DNA of 64,000 bases, from assembly GCA_963697705.1 (NCBI GenBank), contig CAVOPA010000017.1:744001-808000 (forward strand), given 5' to 3'. Positions within the stretch are counted from its first letter, which is position 1, and every line of letters begins with the position of its first letter. The translations under genes were made by a program, and so were the position numbers. The stretch is from CAVUCH01 sp963697705 (GTDB lineage Bacteria > Acidobacteriota > Vicinamibacteria > Vicinamibacterales > JAENWD01). Below the pieces are notes generated by a model. That model did no database searches. It had not been told where the DNA came from and worked only from the letters and a program-made list of their open reading frames with translations. Positions 61,453 through 64,000 of the stretch are shown here, piece after piece.

Positions 61453-61539
61453 GGCGAGGTTGCGGAGCGGTCAAACGCAGCAGACTGTAAATCTGTCGCC
61501 CTAGCGGCTTCGGAGGTTCGAATCCTCCCCTCGCCACCA
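61453..61539 (+). tRNA. tRNA-Tyr (anticodon GTA)
   Basis: Class II tRNA with a long variable arm (CCTAGCGGCTTCGG region). Acceptor GGCGAGG pairs with CCTCGCC; anticodon loop CTGTAAA. Encoded CCA at 61537-61539. Confidence 0.97.
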
Positions 61540-61752
61540 GCCTTCGCCCGGAGATCGGCGCTTGGATTGCCCGCGCCGCGCACGCGGGCTTCGGCTCGGC
61601 AAGCCAGTCGGGCTGGGCAGCAGCAGGGAACTGGGCAAATCGGGAACGCGGTGAACGCGCTTGGAACGCTGGGCGCGTGCGGGCAGCACGTGAGTACGAC
61701 GGCGGAGATTGCCGCGCCGAAGTGCGAGCGAGCGTTAGAGGCGAGCACGAAG

Positions 61753-61827
61753 GCGGGAGTAACTCAGTGGTAGAGTCACAGCCTTCCAAGCTGTTGGTCG
61801 CGGGTTCGATCCCCGTCTCCCGCTCCA
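61753..61827 (+). tRNA. tRNA-Gly (anticodon TCC)
   Basis: Acceptor GCGGGAG pairs with CTCCCGC; anticodon loop CTTCCAA; T arm CGGGTTCGATCCCCG. Encoded CCA at 61825-61827. Confidence 0.97.
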
Positions 61828-61969
61828 TCCTCTCCCAAGCGCTCGCTGCTTCGGATGGCAGGCCACTCCGCCGGGCGTCGCAGCAAGCATGTTGTCGGCC
61901 GTAGCCGCGAGGGTGCGAAGAAGGCCGACTTGTCCGCGTAGCTGCGAGCGACGCGAGCGTCTAGCGGAG

Positions 61970-62045
<76 letters not shown>

Positions 62046-62266
62046 GCCTTTGCCGGCAACAGCGCGGGTCGCCTGTTGCCTCGAGCGGAGGCGGGCTTCG
62101 GCCCGGAAGTATCACGTGAGTGCTCGGCGCGCAGTCACCCGGGGGCAGACGCCGGCAGCGATGGATCGGTCAGTGGCAACCGGCGAGTAGCGACACGTCC
62201 GGTGGCGGTGAGTCAAGCAAGCGGGCGATAGCGGCACACAATTTTTCACGAGCGAGCGCACACATC

Positions 62267-63466
<1,200 letters not shown>

Positions 63467-63468
63467 CG

Positions 63469-63556
63469 GCTCCAGGCTCCAGGCTCCGGCCTCCAGGGCT
63501 TGTCTGGCTCAAGCCCCGAGCCGGACGAGCCCGGAGCCCGGAGCCCGGAGCCGAGG
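63469..63556. repeat. Heptamer array, GGCTCCA type, between tuf and rpmG
   Basis: GGCTCCA units on the left, core GGGCTTGTCTGG (63496-63507), then GAGCCCG/GGAGCCC units on the right, able to pair with the left arm. Starts three bases after tuf. Confidence 0.85.
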
Positions 63557-63565
63557 TTTTCTGCT

Positions 63566-63715
63566 ATGAGAGACATCGTCACGCTCGCCTGCACGACGTG
63601 CAAGCGCCGCAACTACAGCACGACGAAGAACAAGAAGAAGACGACCGATCGGCTGGAGTTCAGCAAGTACTGCCCGTTTTGCCGCAAGCACGTCGGGCAT
63701 CGGGAGTCCAAGTAG
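63566..63715 (+). CDS. rpmG: 50S ribosomal protein L33
   Basis: A 49-residue zinc-type L33: MRDIVTLACTTCKRRNYSTTKNKKK... with CxxC (residues 9-12) and CPFC (36-39) metal pairs, and the terminal HRESK. Position between tuf and tRNA-Trp/secE is the classical one. ATG at 63566 chosen; upstream codons belong to the repeat array. Confidence 0.96.
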   Translation: MRDIVTLACTTCKRRNYSTTKNKKKTTDRLEFSKYCPFCRKHVGHRESK

Positions 63716-63716
63716 G

Positions 63717-63806
63717 AGGCTCCCGGCTCCAGGCTCCAGACTCCCGGGCTTGTCTGGGCTCCAGCCCGGAGCCTGACGGGGCCCGGAGCCTGCAGCCCGG
63801 AGCCAA
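63717..63806. repeat. Heptamer array, GGCTCCA type, between rpmG and tRNA-Trp
   Basis: Same structure as the preceding array: GGCTCCC/GGCTCCA left units, core GGGCTTGTCTGG (63746-63757), right units GGAGCCT and GGAGCCC. It begins within two bases of the rpmG stop. Confidence 0.85.
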
Positions 63807-63815
63807 CGTTTTTGA

Positions 63816-63891
63816 AGGCCAATAGCTCAATTGGTAGAGCACCGGTCTCCAAAACCGGGGGTTGGGGGTTCGATTCCCTCTTGGCCTGCCA
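63816..63891 (+). tRNA. tRNA-Trp (anticodon CCA)
   Basis: Acceptor AGGCCAA pairs with TTGGCCT; anticodon loop CTCCAAA; T arm GGGGGTTCGATTCCCT. Encoded CCA at 63889-63891. Confidence 0.97.
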
Positions 63892-63929
63892 GATGGGCGG
63901 GTGTGGGTCGCGCGTGCGGTGCGTGGCCC

Positions 63930-63962
63930 GAAGCCCGAAGCCGGTAGCCCGAAGCCGACGAG
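63930..63962. repeat. Heptamer array, GCCCGAA type
   Basis: Units GCCCGAA, GCCCGAA, GCCGGTA, GCCCGAA and GCCGACG between tRNA-Trp and secE. Period 7. Confidence 0.7.
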
Positions 63963-63972
63963 GATCAATTTC

Positions 63973-64000
63973 GTGAAGACCAGCACCATCGACAGCGTGA
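63973..64000 (+). CDS. secE: Probable secE, first nine codons only
   Basis: GTG AAG ACC AGC ACC ATC GAC AGC GTG (VKTSTIDSV) runs off the window end. The call rests on position after tuf-rpmG-tRNA-Trp, where secE of the Sec translocase normally lies, and on a GAGG 9 bases upstream. The sequence itself is too short for proof. Confidence 0.5.

Overview
The window is about 64 kb of high-GC bacterial chromosome. An acidobacterial origin, probably class Vicinamibacteria, is my inference from an 'ADOP'-type duplicated FtsX/MacB permease, the GC-rich codon use, Gram-negative envelope genes (heptosyltransferase, LolB-like lipoprotein, LPS-type ABC export) and a very high load of short intergenic repeats. 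No rRNA, prophage, insertion sequence or CRISPR array is seen.

Layout. 1-14.4 kb is mixed housekeeping and signalling: antiporter fragment, ADOP permease, a STAS protein, selA, cspA, purH, a HAD phosphatase, a GT39-like membrane protein, a truncated Ser/Thr kinase, a Tat-exported aldo/keto reductase, and a histidine kinase overlapping a REC-PP2C response regulator. 14.6-19.9 kb holds a GT4 glycosyltransferase and a minus-strand heptose/LPS operon (Trm112-like protein, heptosyltransferase, O-antigen ligase, heptose-7-phosphate kinase). 20.0-39.0 kb is a core block: TPR protein, lolB-like, ispE, prs, rplY, pth, rpsF, rpsR, rplI, dnaB, alr, radA, PIN/TRAM protein, plsC, bactofilin, a B3/B4 protein, fused ispDF, gltX, followed by an rlmB-like methyltransferase. 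The lolB-ispE-prs-rplY-pth order matches the well-known proteobacterial arrangement. 40.6-61.1 kb is a large surface-polysaccharide locus: two DegT aminotransferases, an epimerase, a FemAB/GNAT-like acyltransferase, a methyltransferase, a sulfotransferase with coiled coil, a Wzm/Wzt-like exporter, eight glycosyltransferase genes and a TMTC-like membrane TPR protein. 61.2-64 kb is the classical translation cluster: tRNA-Thr, -Tyr, -Gly, -Thr, tuf, rpmG, tRNA-Trp and the first codons of probable secE.

Two patterns run across the window. First, nearly every long intergenic gap carries repeats of two kinds: arrays of degenerate 7-bp units (GTTGACC, CGGAATT, GGCTCCA, GGTTCCA types), often laid out as two inverted arms around a spacer, and REP-like hairpins with varying 7-8 bp stems but a conserved TTCA/TGAA-type tetraloop. 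Second, eight genes are interrupted by a single-step frameshift and all eight need a net +1 correction in the same direction. One is alr, normally essential, so many of these may be assembly errors, but the uniform direction deserves a check.

Other points of note are a probable CTG start codon for pth, an EF-Tu with a non-canonical switch I, a terminator-like hairpin in the cspA leader, a REP hairpin that supplies the bactofilin stop codon, and a glycosyltransferase carrying a C-terminal beta-rich domain beside a Wzt that lacks one.
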